NCBI RefSeq assembly: GCF_000413055.1
Contig: NZ_KE332518.1
Span: 1,241,583 to 1,305,582, forward strand
Direction: 5' to 3'
DNA length: 64,000 nucleotides
From: Treponema maltophilum ATCC 51939
GTDB lineage: Bacteria; Spirochaetota; Spirochaetia; Treponematales; Treponemataceae
Part shown: positions 40,355 to 51,328 of the stretch, in pieces
How positions within the stretch are numbered: the stretch's first letter is position 1
Layout: the number at the start of each line of letters is the position of its first letter
Made by a program: the position numbers and the translations under genes
Notes under the pieces: generated by a model
Told to the model about the DNA's origin: nothing
Databases searched by the model: none
What the model saw: only the letters and a program-made list of their open reading frames with translations

Positions 40355-41683
40355 ATGGGTGTAGCTAAAAAAGGGATATACGTATTCGCAGGAATCATCT
40401 TATCTTTGTTTGCGGTAACGACCGCGTATTTCGCGGTTTCCGTAACGATCAGTTTAAAGAACGGTCCCGCCCGCGCGGAACGGGATTTTACGCGAATAAG
40501 CCAAGACGTTAATTCGGTTCTTTTTTTCGATTTGAATGCGGAACGCCTTCGCGACTTTCAAAACAAAACGGTCGGCGACAAATATCTTGCCGCCCTGCTT
40601 GTCCGCTCGGGCCGCGACATCGTATTTGCCTATCCGTCGTCGTCGCATTTGATTGTACCCGATTCGCTCGGCATGCCTTCCTTAAAAAGTTCGTCGCCTT
40701 TTATTAAAGTATTCAGTACGACCGTTTCCGCTTCGTCAAAAGAAAATACGGTGCTCACGGCGGCCGTTTACACGCTGCATCCGTCCGACATTTACAATCC
40801 GGCGCGCCTTTCGTTTTTGGTCATATTGGCCTGCACGCTTTCGGTATTTGCCGTTCTTATCTATCTTTCGGTTTTCGGTCAAAGCGACGGCTCCGAAGCG
40901 GAAAAAACGGCCGCTCAAACGGAGTTTTTTTCGAATCCCGAACGGGAACCGGTGCCTGCCGTACACATGCCGACTTTTCAGCCGCAAACCGCTTCATACA
41001 TCCCCGTTCCCGAAAACGCCGAGCCTGAAATCGCTTCGGATTTTGAGCCGCCCGAATACGCTCAGCCGTCCGCCTCCCCTGCGCGGCAGACACTGCCGGA
41101 AACGGCGAGTGCCGATCTTGCGGCAGTCGACGCTGCCGAAGATTTGCCGGCACAAGACCGCATAAGCGATCCGACCGGCTTGTTTTCGCCGACGACGGGC
41201 GTCGGGTGGGAATCGTACATGGAAACACGCCTCGATTCGGAACTCGTGCGCGCGGCTTCTTCCGAGCAGGATTTGGCCCTCGTGCTTTTGCGGATAAAGG
41301 GACTTGAAAACAATACGCTTATGATGAAGCGGATCGCCGCCGTTCTCCTCGATTTTTTTAAATTTCGCGACTTTGTGTTTGAATATAAAAAAGACGGTTT
41401 TGCCGGGATTCTTTTAAATATCAACCTCGATCAGGCGATGGTGCTGGCCGAAGCAATGCACACACAGCTGACAGATCTGCTCAAATCGGAAAATATCCGC
41501 GGGCAACTTGCGATAGGAATTTCGACGCGGAGCCTGCGCCTGTTGCAGGGCAGCCGCCTCATAACCGAAGCGAATCAAGCGCTCGAAAAAGCCTTCGACG
41601 AAACGGGCTTGCCGATAGTCGCTTTCAGAGTAAATCCCGATAAATACCGCCAATTTGTAGCCGACGCGACGCAAAGAGTTTAG
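40355..41683 (+). CDS. Membrane protein with degenerate GGDEF-like domain
   Basis: A 442-residue protein with a membrane helix at residues 6-30, a periplasmic region of about 120 residues and a second helix around 155-175. A Pro/Ala/Glu-rich linker leads to a C-terminal domain (residues 300-440) with the size and strand pattern of a diguanylate cyclase (ALVLLRIKGLENNTLMMKRI, FEYKKDGFAGILLNINLDQA, RGQLAIGIST). The GGDEF signature is replaced by YKKDGF, so it cannot be an active cyclase. It may bind a ligand or partner. Confidence 0.65.
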   Translation: MGVAKKGIYVFAGIILSLFAVTTAYFAVSVTISLKNGPARAERDFTRISQDVNSVLFFDLNAERLRDFQNKTVGDKYLAALLVRSGRDIVFAYPSSSHLIVPDSLGMPSLKSSSPFIKVFSTTVSASSKENTVLTAAVYTLHPSDIYNPARLSFLVILACTLSVFAVLIYLSVFGQSDGSEAEKTAAQTEFFSNPEREPVPAVHMPTFQPQTASYIPVPENAEPEIASDFEPPEYAQPSASPARQTLPETASADLAAVDAAEDLPAQDRISDPTGLFSPTTGVGWESYMETRLDSELVRAASSEQDLALVLLRIKGLENNTLMMKRIAAVLLDFFKFRDFVFEYKKDGFAGILLNINLDQAMVLAEAMHTQLTDLLKSENIRGQLAIGISTRSLRLLQGSRLITEANQALEKAFDETGLPIVAFRVNPDKYRQFVADATQRV

Positions 41684-41750
41684 TCCGTCGCATGACAGGC
41701 TTGCAGTCTTTGAATAGCCCCGACGGGACTTAAAGTTCGGCCGGCTGCAG

Positions 41751-42341
41751 TCAATCGGCTTTTTCGGTATTTTTTTCGCCCGTATCAAACAGTTTTTCCA
41801 AATCCGCTTTATTCGCGGCATCCGGGTACAACTCGATATAAGATGAAAATACTTCGCGCGCCTTTTCGGTTTTTTGAAGCGCGTGCAACACCAAAATATA
41901 ATTGGTACAAACGTCTTTATCGTACGGATGGGATTCGTACAGCGCGGCATAAGCTTGTTCGGCTTTATCGAAATTGCCTTTTTGACCGTAAATCCACGCG
42001 ACGGACTTTTGTACGAGGAGGTTGCCGGAATCGGTTTTTAAAAGGCTTTCGTATTCTTTTAAGGCCGCATCCCAATCTTTTGCGAGTGCCGCGTTCCGTG
42101 CTATTTTAAACGTCAATTCGCGTTCGGTTTTATCGCTTCCGGCAGTGCGGGCTTTTCGGTACAGTTCCAGCGCCTTATCGTATTTTCCCGATTCTTCGTA
42201 GAGGGACGCCAAAAGGTAATACTCGTTGCCCAAATTTTCAAGCAACTGCGCCGAGCGAAAATTGCGCATCGTGGCGGCGCAGGACGTCAACATAAGCGCG
42301 CACAAAACAACAACGAGCCGAAAACGACACATACGGTTCAA
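41751..42341 (-). CDS. TPR lipoprotein
   Basis: A 196-residue protein with signal peptide and lipobox LTSC, followed by about four tetratricopeptide repeats ([40 protein letters not shown]). The frame begins at TTG 42341, which overlaps the upstream stop (TTGA); ATG 42332 gives an equally good signal peptide. It is part of a minus-strand unit running from ileS through a lipoprotein and the Upp-like gene. Probably an outer- or inner-membrane-anchored assembly factor. Confidence 0.78.
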   Translation of the reverse strand: MNRMCRFRLVVVLCALMLTSCAATMRNFRSAQLLENLGNEYYLLASLYEESGKYDKALELYRKARTAGSDKTERELTFKIARNAALAKDWDAALKEYESLLKTDSGNLLVQKSVAWIYGQKGNFDKAEQAYAALYESHPYDKDVCTNYILVLHALQKTEKAREVFSSYIELYPDAANKADLEKLFDTGEKNTEKAD

Positions 42342-43405
42342 TGGCCCAAAACCGTTTGCTCGATTTTGCGCAGCTGCGACCGGTACAAGCCGGCAATATT
42401 CGAACCGTAATCCGCTATAAGCTGAATGATATTGCGCGGAGAACTTTCGGCATCGACTCCGTTGAGCCGGTCGCCGGCGTCTCCCAAGCCGGGCATAATA
42501 TAGGCGGCATCATTCAGCACCGGATCCATCCACAGCGTGTAGCAGGTGCAGTTATCCAAAGCGCGCACAACGCGCAAACTGCCTTTGAGCGCCGCAATAA
42601 CGTTAAAAAACAATATGGAGCGCGGCTTTACGCCCTGTTCCAAAAGATATTTGACAATCGTAACCAAGGAGCCGCCGGTTGCGTTCATCGGATCGGCAAA
42701 AATAAGGTCTTTGCCGTCCATTTCGCTCAAGTTAAAAAAGGACTTATCCAAGTCGAGAATGTATTCCATATCGGCTTCGCTTTTCGTGTCGTCGCGCTTG
42801 ATTTTAAACAGCGCAAAAGGTGTTACGTAGCCGTGCGAAGAATATTCTTCAACCTCTTTCGATATAATCATCGACGGCAAAAGCGCACCGCGGAGCATAA
42901 CGCACATAACCGTGTTTTCGATTTTAAAGTCGATATCGGGAATTTTATGTACGGAATAGTTTTGCACGGGAATATTTACCGGCGTTTTAACGACCAAATA
43001 ATTTTTGTTGTCGGTTTGATTTCCGGCAAAAGCCATGCGAAACAGCATTTCATATGCCCTTTGGCAATAGTACACAAACTCGTTGTGCCCGGTGCGGATA
43101 TCGCGCAGTTTTGCAATAACGCGTGACGCTTCGGCATGGGCGGAAGGTTCCGTTGCAAACGAAAACACTTTCAGCGCCGGAACTTCTTCGCAGATTTTCT
43201 GCATTAAGTGTCCCATTTCGTTAAAAACGTCTATAACTTTTTTTTCTTCGTTTGCAATGGACGAACTGAACCCGCCCGCCGAAAGCAAGCTGAACGATTC
43301 CATTGCGCGTTTATACAGTACATCCATTTGCGCAAGGTATTCCTGATCTTTTTCCGTCAAATAGCCGTCCAGCGCTTCGGCTTTAAGAATTATTTTCGAA
43401 CTCAT
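42338..43405 (-). CDS. upp: Uracil phosphoribosyltransferase-like protein with N-terminal extension
   Basis: A 355-residue protein. The C-terminal 215 residues match uracil phosphoribosyltransferase: [15 protein letters not shown], the PRPP loop [16 protein letters not shown] and the uracil-binding [14 protein letters not shown]. UPRTase makes UMP from uracil and PRPP (pyrimidine salvage). The N-terminal 130 residues ([20 protein letters not shown] and following) are helical and absent from ordinary Upp (about 208 residues). It lies between two lipoprotein genes. Substrate specificity could differ from uracil. Confidence 0.8.
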   Translation of the reverse strand: MSSKIILKAEALDGYLTEKDQEYLAQMDVLYKRAMESFSLLSAGGFSSSIANEEKKVIDVFNEMGHLMQKICEEVPALKVFSFATEPSAHAEASRVIAKLRDIRTGHNEFVYYCQRAYEMLFRMAFAGNQTDNKNYLVVKTPVNIPVQNYSVHKIPDIDFKIENTVMCVMLRGALLPSMIISKEVEEYSSHGYVTPFALFKIKRDDTKSEADMEYILDLDKSFFNLSEMDGKDLIFADPMNATGGSLVTIVKYLLEQGVKPRSILFFNVIAALKGSLRVVRALDNCTCYTLWMDPVLNDAAYIMPGLGDAGDRLNGVDAESSPRNIIQLIADYGSNIAGLYRSQLRKIEQTVLGH

Positions 43406-43415
43406 GTCCGCCCCC

Positions 43416-44342
43416 TCATCGTTTTTTTTGCAGCAAACCGGTCAAGGCGGCTGGCCACACGACAAAATTGTCAAGAATAAGAACAGTGCCCCTGTCCTGC
43501 TTTACGATAATATTCGTACCCAATACCGCAAAACGGAACAGTTTTTCGGCGATTTTTAAAGAACGCTCATCGCTCATTTGCAGTTTTAATGTTACAATCG
43601 CATGATCTTCTTTATACGACTTTAAAGTTCCGGCCGCATATTTAATACCGAGCTCGATCGGCGAACCGACCATCTTCGGTAAAAGCGAGCCGGCGGTCGG
43701 CATATACACCGATACCAGTTCGGCATCATCCATAAGCGTACGCACCGGCAACGCAGTGTTTTCGCCGGGGAGCGACGGCCAATCGAGTACGGAAACGGGC
43801 GAGATAAGAGACAAAAAATATTTTTTTTGCATCGAAAGCACGTCTTTATTCGAGATAAAAATATGGTTGTTGTCGGGACTTGCAAGTTCGATATTGTTTG
43901 AATGTCTTTTGCGGTTGAGTATCATATCGGCGGCTTTTTCGCTCACATCGGTCCAGCCGTTTTTTTTCGTTAAGCCGGCATTGATTAAAAGCGACGGATA
44001 TTTTCCGCGCGAAGCAAGCTGAAATTTTACCGTGCTTTTTAAGTTCGCACCCCATTCGATAAAAAAAGCCGCGGCGATTTCTTCCGTCCGGTTCAGCATG
44101 TTGTTGAGGTCGCTTTCGTTTACATCGTCGGTCCACGAATTGACGAGGTTGCGTACAAAACTTTTATTCGCTTCGTTTACGGGAATGTGAAGATAGACGT
44201 CAGCCCCGTCGTCAAACAAGGTAAAAAGATCGATTTGTTTGTTTTGCAGCGAAAGCGTTTTACAACCCGCAAAAAAAAGACAGACGAAAGCGCACAGCGA
44301 AAACAGTAAGCCGGCAGCCGATTTTAATTCACGCTTTTTCAA
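43416..44342 (-). CDS. Lipoprotein of unknown function
   Basis: About 308 residues with a lipoprotein signal peptide ([16 protein letters not shown]). The mature protein ([20 protein letters not shown], then [20 protein letters not shown]) resembles no family I know. The TTG at 44342 is the likely start: GGAAGG lies 6 bases upstream and it gives MKKRELKS before the hydrophobic core, whereas ATG 44375 lies inside ileS with no site. It overlaps the ileS 3' end by 14 bases. Confidence 0.7.
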   Translation of the reverse strand: MKKRELKSAAGLLFSLCAFVCLFFAGCKTLSLQNKQIDLFTLFDDGADVYLHIPVNEANKSFVRNLVNSWTDDVNESDLNNMLNRTEEIAAAFFIEWGANLKSTVKFQLASRGKYPSLLINAGLTKKNGWTDVSEKAADMILNRKRHSNNIELASPDNNHIFISNKDVLSMQKKYFLSLISPVSVLDWPSLPGENTALPVRTLMDDAELVSVYMPTAGSLLPKMVGSPIELGIKYAAGTLKSYKEDHAIVTLKLQMSDERSLKIAEKLFRFAVLGTNIIVKQDRGTVLILDNFVVWPAALTGLLQKKR

Positions 44343-47300
44343 TTTCAGCCTTCCATGTAAGTTCGCCGGTTTCAATTAAAGCGGCGCCGGAGATGCGGTC
44401 ATTCCACCGCTCTTCGGATGCGAGAGTTTCCGATGAGATATAATCGGAAAACATTTCAAATGCTTTTTTGAGTTCGCCGTCTTTGTCTTTGTCGGCGCCG
44501 ACCGAAAGCTTTATACGGTCGGTAACGTTCAAGCCCCTTTCTTTGCGCAGGTTTTGAACGCCGCGCACCAAATCGCGTGCATAGCCTTCGAGGCGCAGTT
44601 CTTCGGTGATTTCGGAATCCAAAGCGACCGTAAGCGTTCCCTCGTTGATAACCTTCAGCGTCGATTTTTCAAAGCGTTCAACGATTATTTTGTCCTGAGT
44701 AAGCTCTATCGGTTTTCCGCCGATTTCGATGCTCAACACCGCACCGTCGAGAACGGACTGAATGGAGCGCTGGTCGAGGCCGGCAATCACAGCCGACGCT
44801 TCTTTCATAAGCGGGCCCAGTTCTTTTCCCAGTGTGCGGAAATTCGCCTTCGCTTTGTATTCGACCAATTCGTCTTCGCGCTCGTGGAAAACCACTTTTT
44901 TTACGTTCAGCTCTTCGCGAATCGATTCTTCCATCGACAAAAGCACGGTTTTTTCGTCGGCATTGCGCGTAACGAATTCGACGCTTTTTAAAGGCTGGCG
45001 TATTTTGAGGTTGTACTGATAACGCAGCGCCCGTCCCATCGAAACGGCTTTTTGTACGGTCGCCATTTTAAATTCCAATTCGTCGTCGCGGTATCGCTCG
45101 TCGTAAACGGGATAGTCGGCCAAATGGACGGATAGCGGGTCGGTACAAGCGGCCGCGTCGCCGCCTGCGCCGTCGGAACCGGCTTCCGCAATGCGCAGAT
45201 TTTGCCACATTGCTTCGGTAATAAACGGAATAAAGGGAGCGGCGGTAAGCGTAAGCGCTTTAAGCGCGGTATACAGGCTTTCGTAGGCTTCAAGTTTGTC
45301 GTCGTCGTTTTCGCTTTTCCAAAAGCGGCGGCGGCTGCGGCGGATGTACCAGTTGTTCAGCTGGTCGATAAAACCGACAATAGGATCGATTGCGGCCGAC
45401 AAGTCGTATGAATCCATCGCTTCGGTAACGTCTTTTACGAGCTTTTGCGTAACGGACAAAATCCAGCGGTCGAGCGGATTAACCGGCGCCTTGTGTTCAA
45501 AGGCTTTTCCCGTTACGCGCACCTTATCGATGTTCGCATACGTAACAAAAAAGCCGTACGAGTTCCACAGGGGTATTAAAATACCTTTCAAAACATCGCG
45601 CACACCTTCGTCCGAATATTTTAAATCGTCGGCTTTTACGGCCGGCGAATGCATTAAAAAGAGGCGCACCGCATCGGCGCCGAAACGTTCGATAACGACG
45701 GCGGGATCCGTGTAATTGCGCAAACTTTTCGACATTTTTTTGCCGTCCGAAGCGAGGATAAGGCCGTTTACGATACAGTTTTTAAAAGCGGGCTTATCGA
45801 ATAAAGCGGCCGCCAAAATCGTCAGCGTATAAAACCATCCGCGCGTTTGATCCAAACCTTCGGAAATAAAATCGGCGGGAAAATGGCTTTCAAAATACTC
45901 TTTATTTTCGAACGGATAATGGTTTTGCGCATAGGGCATCGAACCGGATTCAAACCAGCAATCGAGTACTTCCGGAATGCGGCTCATGGTGCCGCCGCAC
46001 GAACAGGGAATCGTGATTTTATCTATAAACTGTTTGTGCAGATCTTCGGGGTACACGCCCGACAATGTTTTAAGTTCTTCGCGGCTGCCTACGCAAAGTG
46101 TTTTTCCGCAGTCGGGGCACTTCCAAATGGGAAGCGGATTGCCCCAATAACGGTTGCGGCTGATCGCCCAATCGCGCGCCCCCTCAAGCCACTTGCCGAA
46201 CCTTCCCGTTTTTATGTGGGCGGGCTGCCACGTGATTTGATTGTTCGCCTTTAAAAGCGCAGGTCTTATCGATTCGACTTTTACAAACCAACTGCCGATT
46301 GCGCGGTAAATAAGGGGGCTTGAACAGCGCCAGCAGTGAGGATAGGCGTGCAAAATCTGCTCGCGTTTTACGAGTTTTTTTTCGTTTTTTAAGCGTTCGA
46401 GAATATCTTTATCGCAGTCTTTAACAAAGCGGCCTTCGTAATCGGGAACTTCGGCGGTAAACTTGCACTCGCCGTCTATCGGACATACGACGGGAATTCC
46501 CGTTCCTTTAAAGACTTTATTGTCGTCTTCGCCAAAGCCGGGTGCGGTATGCACAAGACCGGTTCCGTCTTCGGTCGTTACAAAGTCGCCGGTAAACACG
46601 CGGAATGCGCCGATCGACGCGGGATTTCCGTCGGAACCGTCGGTCGGTTCGGCTAAAGAGGCAAAGTACGGAAAGAGCGGTTCGTAGCGCATATCTTTTA
46701 GTTCGGCGCCCTTTTTTTTCCATACGATCGTATACTCGCTTTCGCTTTTATAATAGGCGCCCAAACGCGATTCGGCTAAAATATAGCATTCGTCGCCGTC
46801 TTTTACTTTTACGTAATCGATGTCGGGACCGGCGGTAAGGCCCAAGTTTGAAGGCAGCGTCCACGGAGTCGTCGTCCATGCCAAAAAGTAAGTATTTCCG
46901 TTCAACACATCCTTGTCGTCAAAACCATCGGGTATGCCGTTTACTTTAAAACGTATCGTAACGGCCGGATCGTGAACGTCTTTATAACCGCCCAAATTCA
47001 ATTCGTGATTCGAAAGCACGGTGGCGCAGCGCGGACAATACGGCAAAATGTAGTGGCCCTCGTACAAAAGATTTTTGTCCCACAGGCTTTTCATAACCCA
47101 CCAAATGGATTCCATATATTCGGGTTCCATCGTTTTATAGTCGTTGTCGAAATCGACCCAACGGCCCAAACGGGTTACCGTCTGCTTCCACTCTTTAACG
47201 TAGCGCAAAACGCTCGCGCGACACGCTTCGTTGAATTTCGCAATGCCGTATTTTTCTATATCAGCCTTGCCGCTCAGGTTTAATTCTTTTTCGATAAGAT

Positions 47301-47580
47301 TTTCTACGGGCAAACCGTGACAGTCCCAGCCGAAGCGGCGCTCGACTTTTTTGCCCTTCATCGTTTGATAACGGGGAATAATATCTTTTATCGTGCCGGG
47401 AATAAAATGGCCGAAGTGCGGCAGCCCGGTTGCAAAAGGAGGTCCGTCGTAAAAAACATATTCTTCGCAGCCGTCGCGTTGTTTTACCGACTTTTTAAAT
47501 ACATCATTTTTTTCCCAAAATGCAAGGATTTCTTCTTCCTGTTTTGAAAAATCGACTTTGGGATCAACCTCTTTATACAA
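44329..47580 (-). CDS. ileS: Isoleucyl-tRNA synthetase, eukaryote/archaea-like type
   Basis: Charges tRNA-Ile. The 1083-residue class I synthetase has the HIGH-type motif GLPHFGHFIPGTIKD, the editing domain, zinc-type cysteine pairs (YCPRCATVLSNHE and CPDCGKTL), and KMSKS in DGKKMSKSLRN. The length and the segments FGWDCHGLPVEN and LDCWFESGSMPYAQ place it in the longer eukaryote-like IleS2 class found in spirochaetes; that class is often naturally less sensitive to mupirocin. The start is TTG 47580, with GAGAGG 7 bases upstream, giving MYKEVDPKVDFSKQEE. Confidence 0.95.
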   Translation of the reverse strand: MYKEVDPKVDFSKQEEEILAFWEKNDVFKKSVKQRDGCEEYVFYDGPPFATGLPHFGHFIPGTIKDIIPRYQTMKGKKVERRFGWDCHGLPVENLIEKELNLSGKADIEKYGIAKFNEACRASVLRYVKEWKQTVTRLGRWVDFDNDYKTMEPEYMESIWWVMKSLWDKNLLYEGHYILPYCPRCATVLSNHELNLGGYKDVHDPAVTIRFKVNGIPDGFDDKDVLNGNTYFLAWTTTPWTLPSNLGLTAGPDIDYVKVKDGDECYILAESRLGAYYKSESEYTIVWKKKGAELKDMRYEPLFPYFASLAEPTDGSDGNPASIGAFRVFTGDFVTTEDGTGLVHTAPGFGEDDNKVFKGTGIPVVCPIDGECKFTAEVPDYEGRFVKDCDKDILERLKNEKKLVKREQILHAYPHCWRCSSPLIYRAIGSWFVKVESIRPALLKANNQITWQPAHIKTGRFGKWLEGARDWAISRNRYWGNPLPIWKCPDCGKTLCVGSREELKTLSGVYPEDLHKQFIDKITIPCSCGGTMSRIPEVLDCWFESGSMPYAQNHYPFENKEYFESHFPADFISEGLDQTRGWFYTLTILAAALFDKPAFKNCIVNGLILASDGKKMSKSLRNYTDPAVVIERFGADAVRLFLMHSPAVKADDLKYSDEGVRDVLKGILIPLWNSYGFFVTYANIDKVRVTGKAFEHKAPVNPLDRWILSVTQKLVKDVTEAMDSYDLSAAIDPIVGFIDQLNNWYIRRSRRRFWKSENDDDKLEAYESLYTALKALTLTAAPFIPFITEAMWQNLRIAEAGSDGAGGDAAACTDPLSVHLADYPVYDERYRDDELEFKMATVQKAVSMGRALRYQYNLKIRQPLKSVEFVTRNADEKTVLLSMEESIREELNVKKVVFHEREDELVEYKAKANFRTLGKELGPLMKEASAVIAGLDQRSIQSVLDGAVLSIEIGGKPIELTQDKIIVERFEKSTLKVINEGTLTVALDSEITEELRLEGYARDLVRGVQNLRKERGLNVTDRIKLSVGADKDKDGELKKAFEMFSDYISSETLASEERWNDRISGAALIETGELTWKAEIEKA

Positions 47581-47663
47581 AATGGAACCTCTCAAAAGTA
47601 TGAACTTACGGTAGACAGTATGGCATAAAATCGAAAAAAATACTAGAGACCGCAAACACTCAC

Positions 47664-47692
47664 TTGCCGTTTTTATAAAAATAGGTTATATT
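47664..47692 (+). promoter_or_regulatory. msrAB promoter, leaderless type
   Basis: TTGCCG (47664-47669), a 17-base spacer and TATATT (47687-47692); ATG 47699 follows after 6 bases. Confidence 0.6.
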
Positions 47693-47698
47693 ACAAAT

Positions 47699-48772
47699 AT
47701 GAAAAAATTACAAACAAATAAAAGGCTATTGATTTTTTTATCCGTTGCTATTATATGTATTTCGTGTGTAAAACCGCACGCGCAAAGCGCTTCTAAACGG
47801 CAAACCGCACAGTCCGGAGGAAGTATGAAGGATTCGGTAAAAGAAATCTATTTTGCGGGAGGCTGCTTTTGGGGCGTTGAAGCATATTTTAAACGTATTC
47901 CCGGCGTGCAAATAACGGAAACCGGCTACGCAAACGGCAAAACCGCCCAAACGACGTATCACGAATTGGCAAAAACGGATCACGCCGAAACCGTACGGAT
48001 TATTTACGATCCGGCGACAGTCAATCTGGAAGAACTGCTCGCCCGTTATTTTAAAATCATCGATCCTTTTTCCGTCAATAAACAGGGAAACGATACGGGA
48101 CGCCAGTACCGAACGGGCATTTACTATACCGATCCGGCATCCGAAAAGTCCGTGCACGCTTTTTTAGACTTTATGCAAAAAAAATACGCACAGCCGTTTG
48201 CCGTTGAAATTCTGCCGTTAAAGAATTTTGTGCGCGCCGAAGAATATCATCAGGATTATCTGAATAAAAATCCGGGAGGCTATTGCCACATCGATTTAAG
48301 CCTTGCCGAAAAACCGCTTTACGACGAAAGCCGTTTTTCCGTCCCGCGTAAAGACGCTTTAAAGAAAAAACTCACGCAAATTCAATATGACGTAACACAA
48401 CATAAGGCGACAGAAGCTCCGTATACAAGCGAATATGATCAATTTTTTGAAAAAGGAATTTACGTCGATGTTGTAACGGGAAAGCCGCTTTTTTCTTCCA
48501 GCGATAAATATGACGCGGGATGCGGCTGGCCGAGTTTTACAAAACCCATAACGACCTTTGCCGTCGATTACCGGGAAGATCCGAGCGCCGGGCTGACACG
48601 AACCGAAGTGCTTTCAAAAACGGGCGGCGCCCACTTGGGGCACGTATTCAACGACGGCCCGAGGCAAAAAGGCGGCTTGCGCTACTGCATAAACGGCGCC
48701 TCACTTAAATTTATTCCGTATGCGGATATGGAAAAAGAAGGCTACGGCGACTACATGCCGTATGTAAAATAA
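47699..48772 (+). CDS. msrAB: Fused peptide-methionine sulfoxide reductase MsrA-MsrB, exported
   Basis: Repairs oxidised methionine in envelope proteins. The 357-residue protein starts with a lipoprotein-type signal peptide ([14 protein letters not shown]). The MsrA domain (residues 45-195) has the catalytic [11 protein letters not shown]. The MsrB domain (215-350) has [15 protein letters not shown] and the catalytic Cys in [10 protein letters not shown]. The MsrB zinc cysteine pairs are absent. Export and fusion match the host-associated PilB/MsrAB type. Its last 62 bases overlap the 3' end of the convergent glycosyltransferase gene. Confidence 0.94.
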   Translation: MKKLQTNKRLLIFLSVAIICISCVKPHAQSASKRQTAQSGGSMKDSVKEIYFAGGCFWGVEAYFKRIPGVQITETGYANGKTAQTTYHELAKTDHAETVRIIYDPATVNLEELLARYFKIIDPFSVNKQGNDTGRQYRTGIYYTDPASEKSVHAFLDFMQKKYAQPFAVEILPLKNFVRAEEYHQDYLNKNPGGYCHIDLSLAEKPLYDESRFSVPRKDALKKKLTQIQYDVTQHKATEAPYTSEYDQFFEKGIYVDVVTGKPLFSSSDKYDAGCGWPSFTKPITTFAVDYREDPSAGLTRTEVLSKTGGAHLGHVFNDGPRQKGGLRYCINGASLKFIPYADMEKEGYGDYMPYVK

Positions 48773-50099
48773 AATCGGCAAGGGACGGTCGGCTTTGGTC
48801 CGCCGCCCCACCGCCGACCGCTTCAATACGCGTGCCGACAGTATCGTCGATCCTGCCCCTTATGCCGCCGGCAAGGGACTTTCGGCCGCTTGTGCGATCC
48901 GCTGCCGGAATGTCCGTTTGAGATGTTCGCGCAAGATCGTAAACCGCCGCCAATACGTCGGAACTTTTTCGGATAAAGCGGCCGCGCCCCGTTTGCACGA
49001 CATAGCGGACGTTCCCGAGTTCTTGACCGTGCACATAATCGGTGAGAATAAGAGGTTTGGCGGCCGCCTGCGCTTCAAATACCGTCGACGCACCCGCTTT
49101 TGAAATATGACAGTCGGCCTCAAGGAGCAATTCGCTCATATTGTCTACAAAGCCGTAAATGCGGAGCGGAAAATCTAGATATTTTGCATGCAGTGCGTCG
49201 AGTCTGCGTTTTTGCGGGCGGTTGCGGCCGCAGACAACGGAAAGTTCGACACGCCCGGCACGGACGCCGCTTTTTTCGACGCGAACGCTTCCGTCCCTTG
49301 TGCCGCGCATAAAATCGCGGATAAAAAGGCGCACCAGCTTTTCGGCACAAGAGAGTCCTTCTCCGCCGCCTGAAATCAATACTTTAAAAGCGTGCGCATC
49401 GGCCGAATCCGCAATACCGGTTGCTTCCGCAATACCGGCGGCCGCATCGACGGCGGCATTGCCGCCTCCGCCTGTGCAGGCGCGATCGTAAGCCGGGGCG
49501 TCGGCCGGAACGGCGCGGCGGGCAAAAAAGTCCGGTGCCGTAATAAAGGGAAAAACGCGGCATGAACGGATCCCGTATGTTTTGTGCGCCTGTAGTTTCA
49601 TTTGTTCGGAAAACACAACATAGCGCACGTCCACAAAATCGTATTCGCCGTACAAAAACCACGCAGGGTGCGCGGTAAAGGGGTCGGTTACGATTACCGT
49701 AAGCGGAAGTTTTTTATGCAGCGATTTGAGCGCGGCAACGATTATCGGCGTAACGGCAAAATGAAAACACACGATTTCGGTAATGTCTAAAGACCGTATG
49801 AGCTCTTCCATATATGCACGGTTTCGCCGCGCAAGCAAAAAGGCCAATACGCGCAAAACGACCCGCGGCTTTGTCGCCTCATAAAAAAGCGAATAAGCGG
49901 GACGAAGATAGCGCATACTGAGGCTGTAAAGCGATTCGTAAAAAAAACGCTGGAATTTATTTGACGGCGCAAATCCGTGCCGCAAAAAAATTTCAATGCC
50001 GCTTTTTCCGGCGCACTGCCGTGCCAATTCCCGTGCCGGCTGCGCATGACCATTTCCCGTATCGAGGTATAAAAATAACAGCCGCTTATTATCGTGCAT
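48711..50099 (-). CDS. MGDG-synthase-like glycosyltransferase (GT28), copy A
   Basis: About 462 residues. The N-terminal motif [20 protein letters not shown] and the segment [17 protein letters not shown] are typical of diacylglycerol glycosyltransferases of the MGDG-synthase/MurG-like GT28 type. The nucleotide-sugar side has ISGGGEGLS and [21 protein letters not shown] Gly/Ala/Asp-rich insertion lies at about residues 200-240. The protein resembles the gene at 51329, and a GT4 enzyme lies between them, so the three probably build a glycolipid. ATG 50099 or 50111 may be used; both overlap the GT4 gene. Confidence 0.82.
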   Translation of the reverse strand: MHDNKRLLFLYLDTGNGHAQPARELARQCAGKSGIEIFLRHGFAPSNKFQRFFYESLYSLSMRYLRPAYSLFYEATKPRVVLRVLAFLLARRNRAYMEELIRSLDITEIVCFHFAVTPIIVAALKSLHKKLPLTVIVTDPFTAHPAWFLYGEYDFVDVRYVVFSEQMKLQAHKTYGIRSCRVFPFITAPDFFARRAVPADAPAYDRACTGGGGNAAVDAAAGIAEATGIADSADAHAFKVLISGGGEGLSCAEKLVRLFIRDFMRGTRDGSVRVEKSGVRAGRVELSVVCGRNRPQKRRLDALHAKYLDFPLRIYGFVDNMSELLLEADCHISKAGASTVFEAQAAAKPLILTDYVHGQELGNVRYVVQTGRGRFIRKSSDVLAAVYDLARTSQTDIPAADRTSGRKSLAGGIRGRIDDTVGTRIEAVGGGAADQSRPSLADFILHTACSRRSLLFPYPHTE

Positions 50100-51273
50100 C
50101 CGCCGCGGCATCCGTTACGGCTTTTTCATAAATATCGATAATTTTTGCGGTCATGGCTTTGTAATCGTCCCGTGCCGCAAAAGAGGCAATTTTATCTTTT
50201 AAGCGATTGCCTTTCGGTTTACGGTTTTTATCATAAATATCTTTTAATATTTTAATAAGTTCATCGATTTCGTTGAACACGAATCCGGTTACACCCTGAA
50301 CATATTGTTCTTCGTTTATTTTGTCGTAAATATGGACAATCGGGAGCCCGCAGGCAACGGCTTCAAGAGCGGACACCGAGTGGTTTTCCGACAAAGAAGT
50401 CATAAGATAGGCATCGCATAAATGGTAATAATATTTTATCAGTTCATGCGCTATTTTTCCCGTAAAAACGACCGATTCGGCTATTCCGATTTCTTTCGCC
50501 TTTTCTTCCAAGTCGGCTTTGGAAGGTCCGTCGCCGATTATAAACAATCGGGCATTCGGAATTTCTTCTATAATTTTTTTCCAATAATCCAGCATAAACG
50601 AAAGATTTTTTTCTTCGGCGATACGGCCGCAAAAGCATACGTTTAAATCTTCGGGTTCGGTACCGTAATCGGTTTTTAATTTTTGCATCACCCTTTCATC
50701 AAGCGTCGATTCGGCAAAATCGCCGGCGACGCAGGCATTCGGGATTTTATAGATGGGCGCCGTTACATTACACTGTTTTAGAAAATCTTCCATTTTTGTC
50801 GAAGCGCAGATAACGGCTTTTGACGCATTCGTATATTTTAAAACTCCCCAATTAACGGCCTTTTTTACCACCGGCAAATTCTGTAAAATTCCCAAATAGT
50901 GAAGATAATCGTAATACATGGTATGAATCGTATACACTATCGGTATATGCAGTTTTTTGCCCGCATACAAAGCGAATATGCCTTCGCTGAATTCTGTGTG
51001 AATGTGAATAATGTCGGGATTCCATTCCTTTAAAAGTTTCAACCGCGTTTGACTGTACGGATAGGAAACGGAATAATCATACATGTTTTTAAGTTTTACC
51101 GCCGGAGTATAAAGAATGTCGTTTTCAAGACAATGGCGTTTGACCTTAAAATCGGGCTTTACAATTAAGACTTGGTGTCCCGCTTCCAGCAATCCCTTTC
51201 GCAGCGTTTCGATATGGTAGACAATGCCGTTTACTTCGGGAACATAACATTCGGTAACAATCGCTATTCTCAT
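50089..51273 (-). CDS. GT4-family glycosyltransferase, probably glycolipid synthesis
   Basis: A 394-residue enzyme starting MRIAIVTECYVPEVNGIVYH, the N-terminal pattern of GT4 diacylglycerol glucosyltransferases (such as alMGS) and mannosyltransferases. The acceptor part contains PDIIHIHTEFSEGIFALYAG. The donor part has VCFCGRIAEEKNLSFML, RLFIIGDGPSKADLEEKAKE and the retaining EX7E site in SLSENHSVSALEAVACGLPI. Likely cytoplasmic, membrane associated. Its promoter gives a leaderless start at ATG 51273. The exact sugar and acceptor are inferred, not seen. Confidence 0.85.
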   Translation of the reverse strand: MRIAIVTECYVPEVNGIVYHIETLRKGLLEAGHQVLIVKPDFKVKRHCLENDILYTPAVKLKNMYDYSVSYPYSQTRLKLLKEWNPDIIHIHTEFSEGIFALYAGKKLHIPIVYTIHTMYYDYLHYLGILQNLPVVKKAVNWGVLKYTNASKAVICASTKMEDFLKQCNVTAPIYKIPNACVAGDFAESTLDERVMQKLKTDYGTEPEDLNVCFCGRIAEEKNLSFMLDYWKKIIEEIPNARLFIIGDGPSKADLEEKAKEIGIAESVVFTGKIAHELIKYYYHLCDAYLMTSLSENHSVSALEAVACGLPIVHIYDKINEEQYVQGVTGFVFNEIDELIKILKDIYDKNRKPKGNRLKDKIASFAARDDYKAMTAKIIDIYEKAVTDAAADAR

Positions 51274-51279
51274 TAAACC

Positions 51280-51308
51280 ACTCTAGCACATAAACGGCTA
51301 AAACACAA
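51280..51308 (-). promoter_or_regulatory. Promoter of the GT4 gene, leaderless type
   Basis: On the minus strand TTGTGT (51308-51303), a 17-base spacer and TAGAGT (51285-51280); ATG 51273 follows after 6 bases. Confidence 0.55.
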
Positions 51309-51328
51309 GGACGGAATACGCAATTCAG

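Noticed and set aside
47581-47698. Possible T-box or other long leader for ileS
   Set aside because: The space before the TTG start is too short for a T-box and no AGGGUGG-like antiterminator sequence is present.
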